64,000 nt of DNA from Sulfurimonas sediminis (GTDB taxonomy: Bacteria > Campylobacterota > Campylobacteria > Campylobacterales > Sulfurimonadaceae), in assembly GCF_014905115.1 (NCBI RefSeq), contig NZ_CP041235.1:868001-932000 (forward strand). The letters are read 5' to 3'. Shown here piece after piece: positions 8,070 through 17,241 of this stretch. The translations under genes and the position numbers were made by a program. Each line of letters opens with the position of its first letter. Position 1 is the first letter of the stretch. The notes under the pieces are model-generated. The model had not been told where the DNA came from. It made no database searches and saw nothing but the letters and a program-made list of their open reading frames with translations.

Positions 8070-9989
8070 ATGGCATTATTTGGTTCTGATAAAAAGACTA
8101 AAACAGTGAGAAAAGTTCGTCCGACTGTCGTACGAACGCAAAATGTTGCAAAAGAGATTTTTAACATTGCAAAATCATATGATATAAAACCGGAATTGCT
8201 GGATTTTAACATACTTGATATTCAGACCTATACGAGAATAAAAAAAGACAAAGAAGAGAGTGAATGGGAAGAAGTAACACCCGAAGCCCTGCGTGAACTC
8301 AACAATGAAGAGAGCTTTTTAAACCCTGATTTTCAGATTAAACAGACATATGAGGTGGAAATTTTTTCCAAAAGGCTGGATGAAGATGAACTGTGTAAAA
8401 ATTTTAAAACAGCAGTTGGTGCCAATGCTACAAAATGCAAAGTATATTTGAGTATTGCAGCGGGATCAAGTGTTGATTATTTTCCGAGATTCGAAGACAG
8501 TTTTCTGGATCTTATCAATAAGAAAAAAATACGGGCAGGAATTCTTGTACATATTTTTGATGAGATGCTTCCTGATGTGGTTTCAAAAATTTCTGCACGG
8601 GTCAGAGTGGCGCAGCACCTGGAATTTTTGCAAAATGAAACACATTTAATAGCAGAAGGAATTGAGCCGACACCTACAACAAATGATGCTTTGATACTCT
8701 ATTTTGAAAAAAATAAAGAGCTTGATGAAAACGAGAGAATTGATTATGCGTCAAGAGGGTTTATACAAAGTGTTAAAAAAGATGAACTGCTTATAGAATA
8801 TATCAAACCAAAACCCGGAAAACCCGGGCGTAACTGTCGTGGTGAATATATAAAACCTGCTGAGCCTGTTGTCAAACATGAACCGACTTTTAAAGTTGAC
8901 AGTACGATACGGGTCGTTGAAGATGCAAAATCAATAAAATATATTGCCAATGAAAATGGTTATATTGCTTTTGAAAATGATACTTATGTGATAAAAAATG
9001 AAGTTGATGTAGGAGAAGTCAGTTTCAAAACGACAGGATCTATCAAAAGCGGTGTGGACTCTGATGTAGAGATGTCTGTAAAAGAGACAGATGCCATCAA
9101 GGATGCTGTTGGAACAGGGATGACTGTTGAGGTAAGTAAAATAAAAATTGAAGGAAATGTCGGCTCCAATGCAAAAGTTATAGCAAAAGAGGCTACTGTA
9201 AACGGACAGACACATAAAACTGCTGTGATCAAAGCAGACAACTTGGAAATAAATGTTCATAAGGGGAAAGCCTATGGGAAAAATATCCGGGTTACGAGAC
9301 TCGAACATGGTGAAATTGACGGTGAGCAGGTAAAGGTTGCGCAAGCTTTAGGTGGTATAATTCGAGGCCGGGAAATAGATATAGAAATTTGTACTTCTCA
9401 TGTCAAAGCAATTGCAACAAAACGCATTGAAATTCAAAAACTTCAGGGCAGTGAAAACATTTTTACGATTGATCCTTTGTTGCAAAAAGAAGCCAAAGAA
9501 AGCCTGGACGAGAATCAGCAAAAAATAGAAAAACTGGAGCTGCAGCTCAAAGAGTTACGAGAAGAATTAAAAAAACAGATGCATTCGCTCAAAGAAGCAA
9601 CACCTGCTTTTATAGAGATTAAAAAAAGACTTTTACATTACAAAAAAAACGGAGTGAAAATGCCTGCTTCTTTTGTAAAAAAATACAAACAGTTTCAGGT
9701 CATGCAGGAAAATGTAAAGAATTTAAAGAGCGAAGTTTCAATGGCACAGGATGCGTTAAACCTTTTAACGACAAAAACTTCCTCTTTTCAAGAAAATATT
9801 TTTGATGCAAGGGTTATAAACAGAGACAGGTGGATAGGGTATAATGAGATTAGATTTAAACTAGTCGATCCTCCTATGGAACTGGTTTATAAACCTATGG
9901 AAGGTTCTAGTGAACAGGTTTTTGGACTTGTTGAAGTGGATGAAGGCGAATATGCTATCCGCCCTATAAATGAAGAGGAAATAGAATAA
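8070..9989 (+). CDS. FapA/DUF342-family polymerisation-related protein
   Basis: 639 residues with no membrane helix or signal peptide. The middle (about 200-470) shows the glycine-rich, repeating beta pattern of DUF342/FapA ('[21 protein letters not shown]', '[21 protein letters not shown]', '[16 protein letters not shown]'), and a long coiled coil follows (about 480-580, rich in K/E/L/Q). FapA of Vibrio affects flagellar placement or assembly; the role in Campylobacterota is less clear. The start ATG has only a weak ribosome binding site. It lies 2 bp before ruvA and heads a long plus-strand run. Confidence 0.8.
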   Translation: MALFGSDKKTKTVRKVRPTVVRTQNVAKEIFNIAKSYDIKPELLDFNILDIQTYTRIKKDKEESEWEEVTPEALRELNNEESFLNPDFQIKQTYEVEIFSKRLDEDELCKNFKTAVGANATKCKVYLSIAAGSSVDYFPRFEDSFLDLINKKKIRAGILVHIFDEMLPDVVSKISARVRVAQHLEFLQNETHLIAEGIEPTPTTNDALILYFEKNKELDENERIDYASRGFIQSVKKDELLIEYIKPKPGKPGRNCRGEYIKPAEPVVKHEPTFKVDSTIRVVEDAKSIKYIANENGYIAFENDTYVIKNEVDVGEVSFKTTGSIKSGVDSDVEMSVKETDAIKDAVGTGMTVEVSKIKIEGNVGSNAKVIAKEATVNGQTHKTAVIKADNLEINVHKGKAYGKNIRVTRLEHGEIDGEQVKVAQALGGIIRGREIDIEICTSHVKAIATKRIEIQKLQGSENIFTIDPLLQKEAKESLDENQQKIEKLELQLKELREELKKQMHSLKEATPAFIEIKKRLLHYKKNGVKMPASFVKKYKQFQVMQENVKNLKSEVSMAQDALNLLTTKTSSFQENIFDARVINRDRWIGYNEIRFKLVDPPMELVYKPMEGSSEQVFGLVEVDEGEYAIRPINEEEIE

Positions 9990-9991
9990 AT

Positions 9992-10561
9992 ATGATAGTA
10001 GGTTTACACGGAAAAATTGAATATAAAGAACCGACATATCTACATGTAAATGTGCAGGGAATTGTCTATGAGGTTTTTATCTCTTTACACACATTTTCTG
10101 CTTTGCCAAAAGAAAATGTTTCTTTATTTGCAACACATATTATTCGCGAAGATGCACAGTTGCTTTTTGGGTTTATTGATATGGCAGAGAAAAAAATGTT
10201 TTCTCGTCTGATCAAAATCAACGGTGTCGGTCCTAAGGTTGCTATGGCAATCTGTTCTACCTATACACCTTCGCAGTTTGCTGCCATTATAAATAACAAA
10301 GATGTCAACGGTGTCAAAAAGGTACCTGGAATAGGGCCTAAAAGTGCCGGACGAATTTTAGTGGAACTCAACGGTTTTGATGCTGAAATACTCGGTGACA
10401 ATGCAACACCACAGGCCTCACAGTCATTTAATGAAGCCAGTGAAGCACTCGAAGCTTTAGGGTTTAAAAAAGATAAAATATCAAAAGCATTGAGTGCATG
10501 TGAAGGAAATGATACTGCTTCACTTGTAAAAGAAGCGCTCAAACAACTCCAAACAATTTAA
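9992..10561 (+). CDS. ruvA: Holliday junction branch migration protein RuvA
   Basis: 189 residues, usual length. N-terminal OB-fold ([20 protein letters not shown]), then helix-hairpin-helix segments ('[15 protein letters not shown]', '[19 protein letters not shown]'), then a small C-terminal domain that contacts RuvB ('[21 protein letters not shown]'). Binds four-way junctions as tetramers and loads the RuvB motor. It begins 2 bp after the fapA-like stop, and ddl follows after 12 bp. Confidence 0.97.
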   Translation: MIVGLHGKIEYKEPTYLHVNVQGIVYEVFISLHTFSALPKENVSLFATHIIREDAQLLFGFIDMAEKKMFSRLIKINGVGPKVAMAICSTYTPSQFAAIINNKDVNGVKKVPGIGPKSAGRILVELNGFDAEILGDNATPQASQSFNEASEALEALGFKKDKISKALSACEGNDTASLVKEALKQLQTI

Positions 10562-10573
10562 AGGAAAATTATA

Positions 10574-11611
10574 TTGAAATTAACAATTTTATTTGGCGGT
10601 GCAAGTTTCGAGCATGAAATAAGCATTGTCAGCGCTATAACATTAAAAGAGAAATTAGCGGGTTTTGATTTGAAATTTGTATTTTGTGACAGTGATCATA
10701 CTTTTTATCTCATAGAACCTGCAAAAATGAAAGCAGTCACTTTTTCAAAAGGTGCCTATAAAAAGATGCCTCTACTTACACTTGCACAGGGTTCTTTCGT
10801 ACAAAAGAGCATGTTTTCAAAAATTCAACATAACAATATTGTGTTAAACCTAATTCACGGAGCAGATGGAGAAGATGGAACAATAGCCGCACTGTTTGAT
10901 TTTTACTCTGTAAAATACATCGGTCCGCGTGTGGATGCCTGTATATTCTCTTATGATAAGCGTTATACGAAATATTTGTGTGAAGCCATAGGTGTAAAGT
11001 ATGTTAAATATGAAATTATTCACAAAAATGAACATTGCAATATAACGATACCGTATCCTTTCATAGTTAAACCTGCTTCTCTTGGCAGTTCAATCGGTGT
11101 AAGTGTCGTCAAAGATGAAAGTGAACTTGATTATGCACTTGATGTTGCTTTTGAATTTGATGATACACTCATTGTAGAGCCGTTTTTGGAGGGTGTCAAA
11201 GAGTATAATCTGGCAGGATATTATGCAAACGGTACTATGCACTACTCCATTGTCGAAGAACCGAAAAAAGAAGAGTTTTTAGACTTTGAGAAAAAGTATA
11301 TGGATTTTTCAAGAAGTGAGCAGGTGCTTCAGGCGGATGTCAGTGAAGAGTTGACACTGCGTTTAAAAACAAATTTTGAGAAAGTTTATCAAGGTTTGTT
11401 TGAGGGTGCTTTGATACGCTGTGACTTTTTTGTTTTCAATAATGAGGTACTGCTTAATGAGATCAATCCTATACCGGGTTCTATGGCAAATTATCTTTTT
11501 GAAGATTTTACAGCTTCTCTTGAAGAGTTAGCCTCCTCTTTACCCCATTCAAAGCGTCCAAAAGTGACTTATGATTATATTCACTCTATCTCTCAGGCCA
11601 AAGGCAAATAG
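10574..11611 (+). CDS. ddl: D-alanine--D-alanine ligase
   Basis: 345 residues. ATP-grasp enzyme that makes D-Ala-D-Ala for peptidoglycan. Visible motifs: N-terminal 'LFGGASFEHEISIVSA', 'HGADGEDGTIAALFDFYSVKYIGP', 'YPFIVKPASLGSSIGVSVV', and the metal site 'EINPIPGSMANY'. The only suitable start is TTG at 10574, behind AAGGAAA. The next gene begins directly after its stop. Product feeds murF two genes downstream. Confidence 0.97.
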   Translation: MKLTILFGGASFEHEISIVSAITLKEKLAGFDLKFVFCDSDHTFYLIEPAKMKAVTFSKGAYKKMPLLTLAQGSFVQKSMFSKIQHNNIVLNLIHGADGEDGTIAALFDFYSVKYIGPRVDACIFSYDKRYTKYLCEAIGVKYVKYEIIHKNEHCNITIPYPFIVKPASLGSSIGVSVVKDESELDYALDVAFEFDDTLIVEPFLEGVKEYNLAGYYANGTMHYSIVEEPKKEEFLDFEKKYMDFSRSEQVLQADVSEELTLRLKTNFEKVYQGLFEGALIRCDFFVFNNEVLLNEINPIPGSMANYLFEDFTASLEELASSLPHSKRPKVTYDYIHSISQAKGK

Positions 11612-12346
11612 ATGGCAGTGAAGTCAATACAGTATAATCAGCATACTTTTGACATCAGTTATGAAATAGTGAATCCTCATGCCAAGATAGACCTCATAGT
11701 TTTACATGGCTGGGGAAGTAATAAAAATCTGATGAAACAGACATTTTCTTCCTATATGGACACTTTTCGCCATATCTATATAGATTTGCCGGGTTTTGGC
11801 AACTCTACATGTAATGCTGTTTTGACAACTGCTGATGTGGCAAGAATTGTAGAACTGTTGATGATTCACATGAACGCTTCAAAAGATATTGTACTGGGGC
11901 ACTCTTTTGGCGGAAAAGTTGCTTTGTTGCTGGAGCCCAAACTGCTTGTTTTGGTTGCAAGTGCCGGTATTTATATACCAAAGCCTTTCAAAGTACAGGC
12001 AAAAATAGCACTTTTTAAGACATTGAAAGTTCTTGGTTTGTCCAAATTCCGTTCGCTCTTTGTGGCAGAGGATGCCAAGCAACTCAGTGAATACATGTAT
12101 CAGACTTTTAAAAATGTGGTCAATGAAGATTTTAGTGATGGATTCTCAAGATTTGAAGAAAAAGCACTTCTTTTTTGGGGTAAAGAGGACAGTGCCACAC
12201 CACTTGATTCGGGAAGAAAAATCCAAGAGCTTATCAATGATTCTGCTTTGGAAGTATATAATGGCGATCATTATTTTTTTATGAAAAATGCAGAGGATAT
12301 TTCCAGAAAAATTCAAACTGCATTTTTAGAAACAATGCAACACTGA
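11612..12346 (+). CDS. Alpha/beta hydrolase of the ddl-murF cluster
   Basis: 244 residues. Alpha/beta-hydrolase fold: oxyanion region 'VLHGWGSNKN', 'YIDLPGFGNS', nucleophile elbow 'GHSFGGKVALL' (Ser), late acid/His region 'YNGDHYFFMKNAEDI' (His). Cytosolic, no signal peptide. The ATG directly follows the ddl stop. A hydrolase sits between ddl and murF in Helicobacter as well, so a link to cell-wall metabolism is plausible but unproven. Confidence 0.85.
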   Translation: MAVKSIQYNQHTFDISYEIVNPHAKIDLIVLHGWGSNKNLMKQTFSSYMDTFRHIYIDLPGFGNSTCNAVLTTADVARIVELLMIHMNASKDIVLGHSFGGKVALLLEPKLLVLVASAGIYIPKPFKVQAKIALFKTLKVLGLSKFRSLFVAEDAKQLSEYMYQTFKNVVNEDFSDGFSRFEEKALLFWGKEDSATPLDSGRKIQELINDSALEVYNGDHYFFMKNAEDISRKIQTAFLETMQH

Positions 12347-12359
12347 AAGGGAGAATGCA

Positions 12360-13805
12360 ATGCAAGAGTATGAAACACTGCTGGCCTTTGTCACCAATGT
12401 TCTTTTTGTCACACTTTTAGGCTGGTATCTTATTACAAACCTGCAGTGGTATGATTATAAAATTGAGAGGGTAATTTTCAAACATCACAAACCGCACTGG
12501 CATATTTTATATTTTATTATTCCTTTTATTGCCTATTACACAACAGGTAAATTTTTTATTATATTTTTTATATTTGCCTTTGTTCCGAGTATCATTATCT
12601 GGTATAAAAAGCTTGATAAAAAGCTGGTTTTGACTTGGCGTGTAAAAAGATTTTTGATTCTTCTGGTTTCTTTGACACTCTTTCAGGATGTTCTTTGCAC
12701 ACTCAAAGAGGGCTGTGCAACATACGGTGTTTTTATGCCTTTGGCGATTGCCTATATCGGCAGTTATATTATAGAAAAATTTCTTTTTAAAGTTTATATG
12801 AAAGAGGCAAAGAAAAAGCTGCAATCTATGAAAGATTTAGAGATTGTCTGTATTACCGGCAGTTACGGCAAAACAAGTATCAAAAACTTTACAGCCAAGA
12901 TTCTCTCGCATAAATTTAAAGTCTATGCAACACCAAGAAGTGTCAACACTTTAGGCGGAATTGTTGCGGATATCAACAATAATCTTCCTGAAGATACACA
13001 GATATATGTATGTGAAGCAGGTGCAAGAGAGCGTGGAGACATTTATGCGATTACAACTTTTCTGGAACCACAGAGAGTTGTGGTTGGGCGTGTTGGTGAG
13101 GCACATATAGAGTATTTTAAATCTTTGAAAAATATTATCGCTACAAAACTCGAAATTATTAAATCACCAAGGTTGCAACAGGCGTTTATTCATACCTCTG
13201 TGACAGATGAACCGCATGAAATGGTAACTTTTTTCGGTGATGAGATAAAAAATGTACAGGCAACGCTTGAAGGGACTGATTTTGAACTTGAATTAGATGG
13301 CAGAACTTTACAACTGCATACAGATATTTTGGGTGCTTTTCAGACGATGAATATTGCCGTAGCGGTAAGAATAGCAAAAAGTTTTGGAATGAGTGATGAA
13401 GAGATAGTCGAAACTGTCAAAAACCTTGAACCGGTTGAGCATAGACTCCAACTCATAAAAGCCGGTGGAAAAATTATCCTCGATGACGGATATAACGGAA
13501 ATATTGACGGTATGCTTGAGGGTATTCGTTTGTGCTCACTTCATGAGGGCAGAAAAGTAATGGTCACACCGGGACTTGTTGAGAGTACGGATGCGTTGAA
13601 TCTGCAACTGATTGAAGCAATCAACAAAGTCTTTGACATTGTGATTGTCACAGGCGCTTTAAATGCAGATCTTTTTGACAGGCATTTACATGTAAAGAAC
13701 AAAATAATACTCAAAGACAAAGCATCAATGGTAGACATTTTGGCAACTCAGACAAAATCAGGCGACATCATACTCTTTGCCAATGATGCTCCGAATTTTA
13801 TATAG
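12360..13805 (+). CDS. murF: UDP-MurNAc-tripeptide--D-Ala-D-Ala ligase with membrane N-terminus
   Basis: 481 residues. The first 140 or so residues hold about five hydrophobic helices, an extension seen in Campylobacterota MurF but absent from E. coli MurF. The Mur ligase core follows: P-loop 'ITGSYGKTSIKNFTAKIL', 'VCEAGARERGDIYAIT', 'EPVEHRLQLI' and 'ILDDGYNGNIDGMLEGI'. Adds D-Ala-D-Ala to the UDP-MurNAc-tripeptide. The position after ddl and the hydrolase supports MurF over other Mur ligases. One TTACATGTAA lies inside (13686). Confidence 0.88.
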   Translation: MQEYETLLAFVTNVLFVTLLGWYLITNLQWYDYKIERVIFKHHKPHWHILYFIIPFIAYYTTGKFFIIFFIFAFVPSIIIWYKKLDKKLVLTWRVKRFLILLVSLTLFQDVLCTLKEGCATYGVFMPLAIAYIGSYIIEKFLFKVYMKEAKKKLQSMKDLEIVCITGSYGKTSIKNFTAKILSHKFKVYATPRSVNTLGGIVADINNNLPEDTQIYVCEAGARERGDIYAITTFLEPQRVVVGRVGEAHIEYFKSLKNIIATKLEIIKSPRLQQAFIHTSVTDEPHEMVTFFGDEIKNVQATLEGTDFELELDGRTLQLHTDILGAFQTMNIAVAVRIAKSFGMSDEEIVETVKNLEPVEHRLQLIKAGGKIILDDGYNGNIDGMLEGIRLCSLHEGRKVMVTPGLVESTDALNLQLIEAINKVFDIVIVTGALNADLFDRHLHVKNKIILKDKASMVDILATQTKSGDIILFANDAPNFI

Positions 13806-13808
13806 ATT

Positions 13809-14273
13809 ATGAAATATATTTCTTATCTGACTGCTGTTGTTTTGGCTTTACTGGTTGTTTTGGTTGTTTTTGATGCAACGGGACGTTACCTTTTTTCTCA
13901 TGGTTCTACGGCACTGCAGGAGTTGGAATGGCACTTTTTTGATGTGGTGATTTTGCTCAGCATTGCCTTTACGCTGCGTCATAATGCCCATGTGCGCGTT
14001 GATATTTTTTATGAAAAATTTTCACCAAAAACGCAGGCCCTTATAAATATTATCTCCACACTTTTTTTTGTTCTGCCACTCTCTTTTTTAATAATATACA
14101 TTAGCATAGATTTTGTAACAATGAGTTTTGAACAACTCGAAGCCTCTTCGGATCCGGGTGGGCTGAAATACCGATGGATCGTCAAAGCCTTAATGCCGCT
14201 TGCCTTCGTCTTTTTGGCATTGCAGGCATTCAAAGAACTTGTCAGTGACATTAAAAAATGGAAATCGCTATGA
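13809..14273 (+). CDS. TRAP transporter small membrane subunit (DctQ family)
   Basis: 154 residues with four membrane helices. 'FDATGRYLFSHGSTALQELEWHFFDVVILLSIAFTLRHNAHVRVDIFYEK' is broken across helices 1-3 in the way of DctQ proteins (conserved ELEWH, HVRVDI). It is the small permease of a sodium-driven TRAP importer for organic acids. It starts 3 bp after murF and overlaps the large subunit by 16 bp. No periplasmic DctP-type binding protein is present in the window. Confidence 0.88.
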   Translation: MKYISYLTAVVLALLVVLVVFDATGRYLFSHGSTALQELEWHFFDVVILLSIAFTLRHNAHVRVDIFYEKFSPKTQALINIISTLFFVLPLSFLIIYISIDFVTMSFEQLEASSDPGGLKYRWIVKALMPLAFVFLALQAFKELVSDIKKWKSL

Positions 14274-15553
14274 TTGCACTTCTTATGTTTGGTGTGGCTC
14301 TTGCACTTTTGCTTTTAGGAATTCCTGTTGCCTTTGCATTTGGCGGTGTGGCAATGTTTTTTGCTTTTTTTATTCCTTCTTTGGGATTTGATGTTTTTAA
14401 CATACTGCCTTTTAGAATTTACGGTATTATGAGCAACACAACACTGATGGCAGTGCCACTTTTTATTATGATGGGACTTATCTTGGAAAAATCAGGAATG
14501 GCGGAAAAACTGCTGCTTTCTATGAGCTCACTTTTTAAAAATATCCGTGGAGGTTTGGGTGTGAGCGTTGTGCTTGTGGGTGCCATTTTGGCGGCTTCTA
14601 CTGGCATAGTTTCAGCTTCTGTTGTAATGATGAGTGTCATTGCTCTTCCTTTGATGCTTGGTGCGGGGTATAACAAAGGTCTTGCTTCTGGCACTATTGC
14701 TGCGAGTGGAACACTCGGACAGATTATACCGCCTTCGATTATTCTTATCGTTTTGGGTGATGTGATGAGTGTCAGTGTCGGTGATTTGTTCAAAGGTGCG
14801 GTTCTACCGGGACTGACACTTGTTTCGCTCTATGCAGCCTATATTCTCATTCGTGCTTTTATGAACAAAGAAGATGCCCCGGCACTGATAAGCGATGAAA
14901 AAACAACATTGATGGATGTTGTATCTGCCATTATCCCACCGCTTTTGTTGATGTTTGCCGTGCTTGGAAGTATATTTGCAGGTATCGCTTCTCCGACAGA
15001 ATCAGCGGCTTTTGGCGTACTCGGAGGCGTCATTTTATCGGCATATAATAAAACACTTAAGTTTGCAATGATAAAATATGCGCTGTTTGAGACGATGAAG
15101 CTCAGCGGTATGATTTTTATGATTTTAATCGGTGCAACAACTTTTAGTCTTGTTTTTAACGAACTCGGCGGAACTGATTTGATTCTGGAGTTTTTTTCAC
15201 AGGATATCGGTGATGTCTGGGTCTTTATAGCTGTGGCAATGCTGAGTATTTTTATACTCGGATTTTTTATAGATTTTATAGAAATAAGTTTCATCATTGT
15301 ACCTATTTTGGTCCCTGTTATGGCTGCATTCGGTATAGACCCCATTTGGTTTGGCGTGTTGATAGCTATGAATCTGCAGGCATCCTTTTTGACGCCGCCC
15401 TTTGGACTTTCGCTTTTCTTTTTAAAAGGCGCCGCAGGCAACAGTGTGACAACGATGGACATCTACAAAGGAATTATCCCTTTTATCGCTTTGCAGTTGT
15501 TGGGACTGGGACTGGTTGTGGCTTTTCCTGATTTGGTTTTTGCATTTTTGTAA
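14258..15553 (+). CDS. TRAP transporter large permease (DctM family)
   Basis: 431 residues, about 12 helices. Family signatures: 'LLLLGIPVAFAFGGVAMFFAF' near the N-terminus, 'AASGTLGQIIPPSIILIVLGD', and the TRAP motif 'GIASPTESAAFGVLGG'. It is the transport channel paired with the DctQ protein just upstream. Substrate cannot be told without the binding protein. Followed by intergenic repeats and an IS110-family element that separates it from the HIT gene. Confidence 0.92.
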   Translation: MEIAMIALLMFGVALALLLLGIPVAFAFGGVAMFFAFFIPSLGFDVFNILPFRIYGIMSNTTLMAVPLFIMMGLILEKSGMAEKLLLSMSSLFKNIRGGLGVSVVLVGAILAASTGIVSASVVMMSVIALPLMLGAGYNKGLASGTIAASGTLGQIIPPSIILIVLGDVMSVSVGDLFKGAVLPGLTLVSLYAAYILIRAFMNKEDAPALISDEKTTLMDVVSAIIPPLLLMFAVLGSIFAGIASPTESAAFGVLGGVILSAYNKTLKFAMIKYALFETMKLSGMIFMILIGATTFSLVFNELGGTDLILEFFSQDIGDVWVFIAVAMLSIFILGFFIDFIEISFIIVPILVPVMAAFGIDPIWFGVLIAMNLQASFLTPPFGLSLFFLKGAAGNSVTTMDIYKGIIPFIALQLLGLGLVVAFPDLVFAFL

Positions 15554-15567
15554 TGCTGTCGCCATCA

Positions 15568-15730
15568 GTCGGCACTACAGAAAAAAATTTAGTTTTTCTC
15601 ACAAGTCATGCTTTAGCATAGAAAGTACCGATTCCGGGTGAGTCTGTACGGTTTTTGGAACCCGTACTTCAGTGCGGGCTGAGAGTGGCAAGAAAGTAGC
15701 GATAGTCGGCACTGAAGTACCGATTCCGGA
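15568..15730. repeat. Nested palindromic intergenic repeat, copy 1
   Basis: Three arms of one repeat family. 15568-15639 is GTCGGCACT...AAGTACCGATTCCGGG, interrupted after GGCACT by about 45 AT-rich bases. 15657-15680 is GGAACCCGTACTTCAGTGCG and onward. 15704-15730 is the inverse, GTCGGCACTGAAGTACCGAT and onward. Arms two and three form a long hairpin with a loop containing GAGAGTGGCA, and each arm can fold alone (CCCG-N10-CGGG; TCGG-N10-CCGA). It lies behind the dctM stop. It resembles REP/BIME-type extragenic palindromes. About 70 AT-rich bases to the IS110 gene show nothing else certain. Confidence 0.75.
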
Positions 15731-15804
15731 TGAGTTTATAGTTTATAATTTTTAAAGGAGTCAACTATAAAGAAACCTAACTAAAAAAACATAAATTTTA
15801 CGTT

Positions 15805-17001
15805 TCATTTAGAAACACCACAAACTAAATTTTCATCAAATTTAGTTTTATTCTTTAAAAGTACAAATATTGTTTTTAAAAGCTTATTGGCTACAGCTAT
15901 TACAGCTTGTTTGAATTTTTTACCTTCACTGCGTTTTTTGTCGTAGTAGGCTTTAAATTTTTCACAGCTTCGTATAACACCTGTTGCCATTTGCCAAATA
16001 GTTCGACGAAGGTTGGCATTACCTCTTTTTGAGATTTTGCCTCTATAGTTGACTGAAGTACCACTCTGTCTCACAGATGGATCAATTCCAATAAAAGCAC
16101 AAAGTTGCTTGACGGATTTGAACTTATCAACAGAGGATACTTCAACCATAAAGTTTTTAGAAGTTACTGTACCGATGCCCGGTATTGATTGTAATATTTC
16201 AATATCATCATTAATATCAGTATCTTCTAAAGAGTTTTGCAGCTCTTCATCAAGAAAAGATAGTTCGTCTTGAACAGTTATTAATCTTCTAATTTTAGAA
16301 GTTAAAACCTTTTCAAGATACTTATCAGATACAGCAATAGAGTTCTTGGCAAGAAATAATATCTCCCCAGCAGAGATTCTAACTTTATTGCCACTGGTAC
16401 TATCGAGTAGTTTTTGAATTTTCTGTTTCTTCAAGTTCCTAATAGCCTTACGGCTAGGAGCTTGTAGAAGCAGATTTAAAATGCTTTTTGTAAATATGTT
16501 TGTGTTCTTTAACAATTCAGGAAATAATTGAGTCAAGTTAGCTTTTATTTCAGTCTTTAACCTTGCTACTTCTTTAGAGAGCGATTCTCGCTCTCTAATG
16601 AGTGGTCTGATGTTCTCAATAGCATCAGTCGTAGCAAGATGTAAAGATTGATACGATTTTAAACTAAACAGTGCAATAGAAGTTGCATCTTTTTTATCGT
16701 TTTTAGTCTTTCTCAAGGTAGTTGAACCAATAAAACTCTTTATGAGTATGGGATTTATCACTACACTTTTAAAACTATGTTCTAATAAAAAAGACAATAG
16801 GGGTAAATGATATATCCCTGTCGCTTCCATTGACACAAGAAGCTCTTCTTTGGAGTAGCTGGATAAGTGCTTTAACAAAGCATTAAATCCTTCTATATCC
16901 ATTGAAAGCTTCTCTTGCAGTTTAACTTCACCACTGCTTTCAAGCAAAGTAATGTCAAAGCTGTCTTTACTTACATCTATTCCACAGAATTGTTGATACA
17001 T
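15805..17001 (-). CDS. IS110-family transposase (DEDD recombinase)
   Basis: 398 residues from the ATG (MYQQFCGIDVSKDSFDITLL); the AAAGGTG ribosome site fits this start better than the GTG nine bases upstream. The N-terminal RuvC-like DEDD domain shows 'GIDVSK' (first Asp), 'VSMEATGIYH' (Glu) and 'KTKNDKKDATSIAL' (Asp residues). A coiled middle region follows, then the C-terminal Transposase_20 domain 'LQSIPGIGTVTSKNFMVEV' and 'GIDPSVRQSGTSVNYRG', which in this family carries the catalytic Ser. No frameshift, so it looks functional. Confidence 0.95.
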   Translation of the reverse strand: MYQQFCGIDVSKDSFDITLLESSGEVKLQEKLSMDIEGFNALLKHLSSYSKEELLVSMEATGIYHLPLLSFLLEHSFKSVVINPILIKSFIGSTTLRKTKNDKKDATSIALFSLKSYQSLHLATTDAIENIRPLIRERESLSKEVARLKTEIKANLTQLFPELLKNTNIFTKSILNLLLQAPSRKAIRNLKKQKIQKLLDSTSGNKVRISAGEILFLAKNSIAVSDKYLEKVLTSKIRRLITVQDELSFLDEELQNSLEDTDINDDIEILQSIPGIGTVTSKNFMVEVSSVDKFKSVKQLCAFIGIDPSVRQSGTSVNYRGKISKRGNANLRRTIWQMATGVIRSCEKFKAYYDKKRSEGKKFKQAVIAVANKLLKTIFVLLKNKTKFDENLVCGVSK

Positions 17002-17024
17002 CACAAACACCTTTACAAGTTATT

Positions 17025-17212
17025 TTACATGTGAACAGATAAGCAATCTTGCTTTTATCCTATCTCCATAATGACAGAGGCTCGAAGCCTAATCAACCTA
17101 TTGGGATTACAAGCAAGTGATAGACTCCTTGGAGATTTAATAAAACTTCATTAAAAGTTCTATCATTGATCTAGAAAAAATGTGATCATCTTGCTTATCT
17201 CTTCACATGTAA
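17025..17212 (-). ncRNA. Candidate IS110 bridge RNA region
   Basis: Non-coding DNA directly upstream of the recombinase. It is bounded by an inverted repeat: TTACATGTGAACAGATAAGC at 17025 and its near-perfect complement ending at 17212 (22 bp, 1 mismatch). Inside are several stems: AGGCTCGAAGCCT (17078-17090), TAATC/GATTA (17090-17108), CTCCTTGGAG (17125-17134) and AACTT/AAGTT (about 17144-17159). IS110-type elements encode a bridge RNA in this position that pairs with donor and target DNA. The assignment is inference from position and fold; guide loops were not identified, and the exact limits and strand are uncertain. Confidence 0.4.
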
Positions 17213-17241
17213 TTATATTAAATTTATTAGTAGGAGAAGCA

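Larger units (their letters stand above)
15740..17212 (-). mobile_element. IS110-family insertion sequence (outer limits approximate)
   Basis: One complete IS110-type recombinase with non-coding sequence on both sides, placed between dctM and the HIT gene. IS110 elements usually lack long terminal repeats and target duplications, so the ends cannot be set by eye; 15740 and 17212 are estimates. The non-coding part upstream of the recombinase (17002-17212) is hairpin-rich and bounded by a 22-bp inverted repeat. The insertion separates the HIT gene from the murF/TRAP genes. Confidence 0.6.

Noticed and set aside
8931-9344. 137-residue antisense frame within the fapA-like gene
   Set aside because: Low-complexity antisense reading of a well-supported gene; no ribosome site.
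15554-15804. Repeats near 15.6 kb as a CRISPR array
   Set aside because: Arms alternate in orientation, spacing is irregular, spacers are themselves conserved, and no cas genes are nearby.
17182-17241. Upstream start for the HIT protein
   Set aside because: The added 20 residues are hydrophobic, derive from the IS110 flank, and the internal ATG has a clear TAGGAG site and the family N-terminus.
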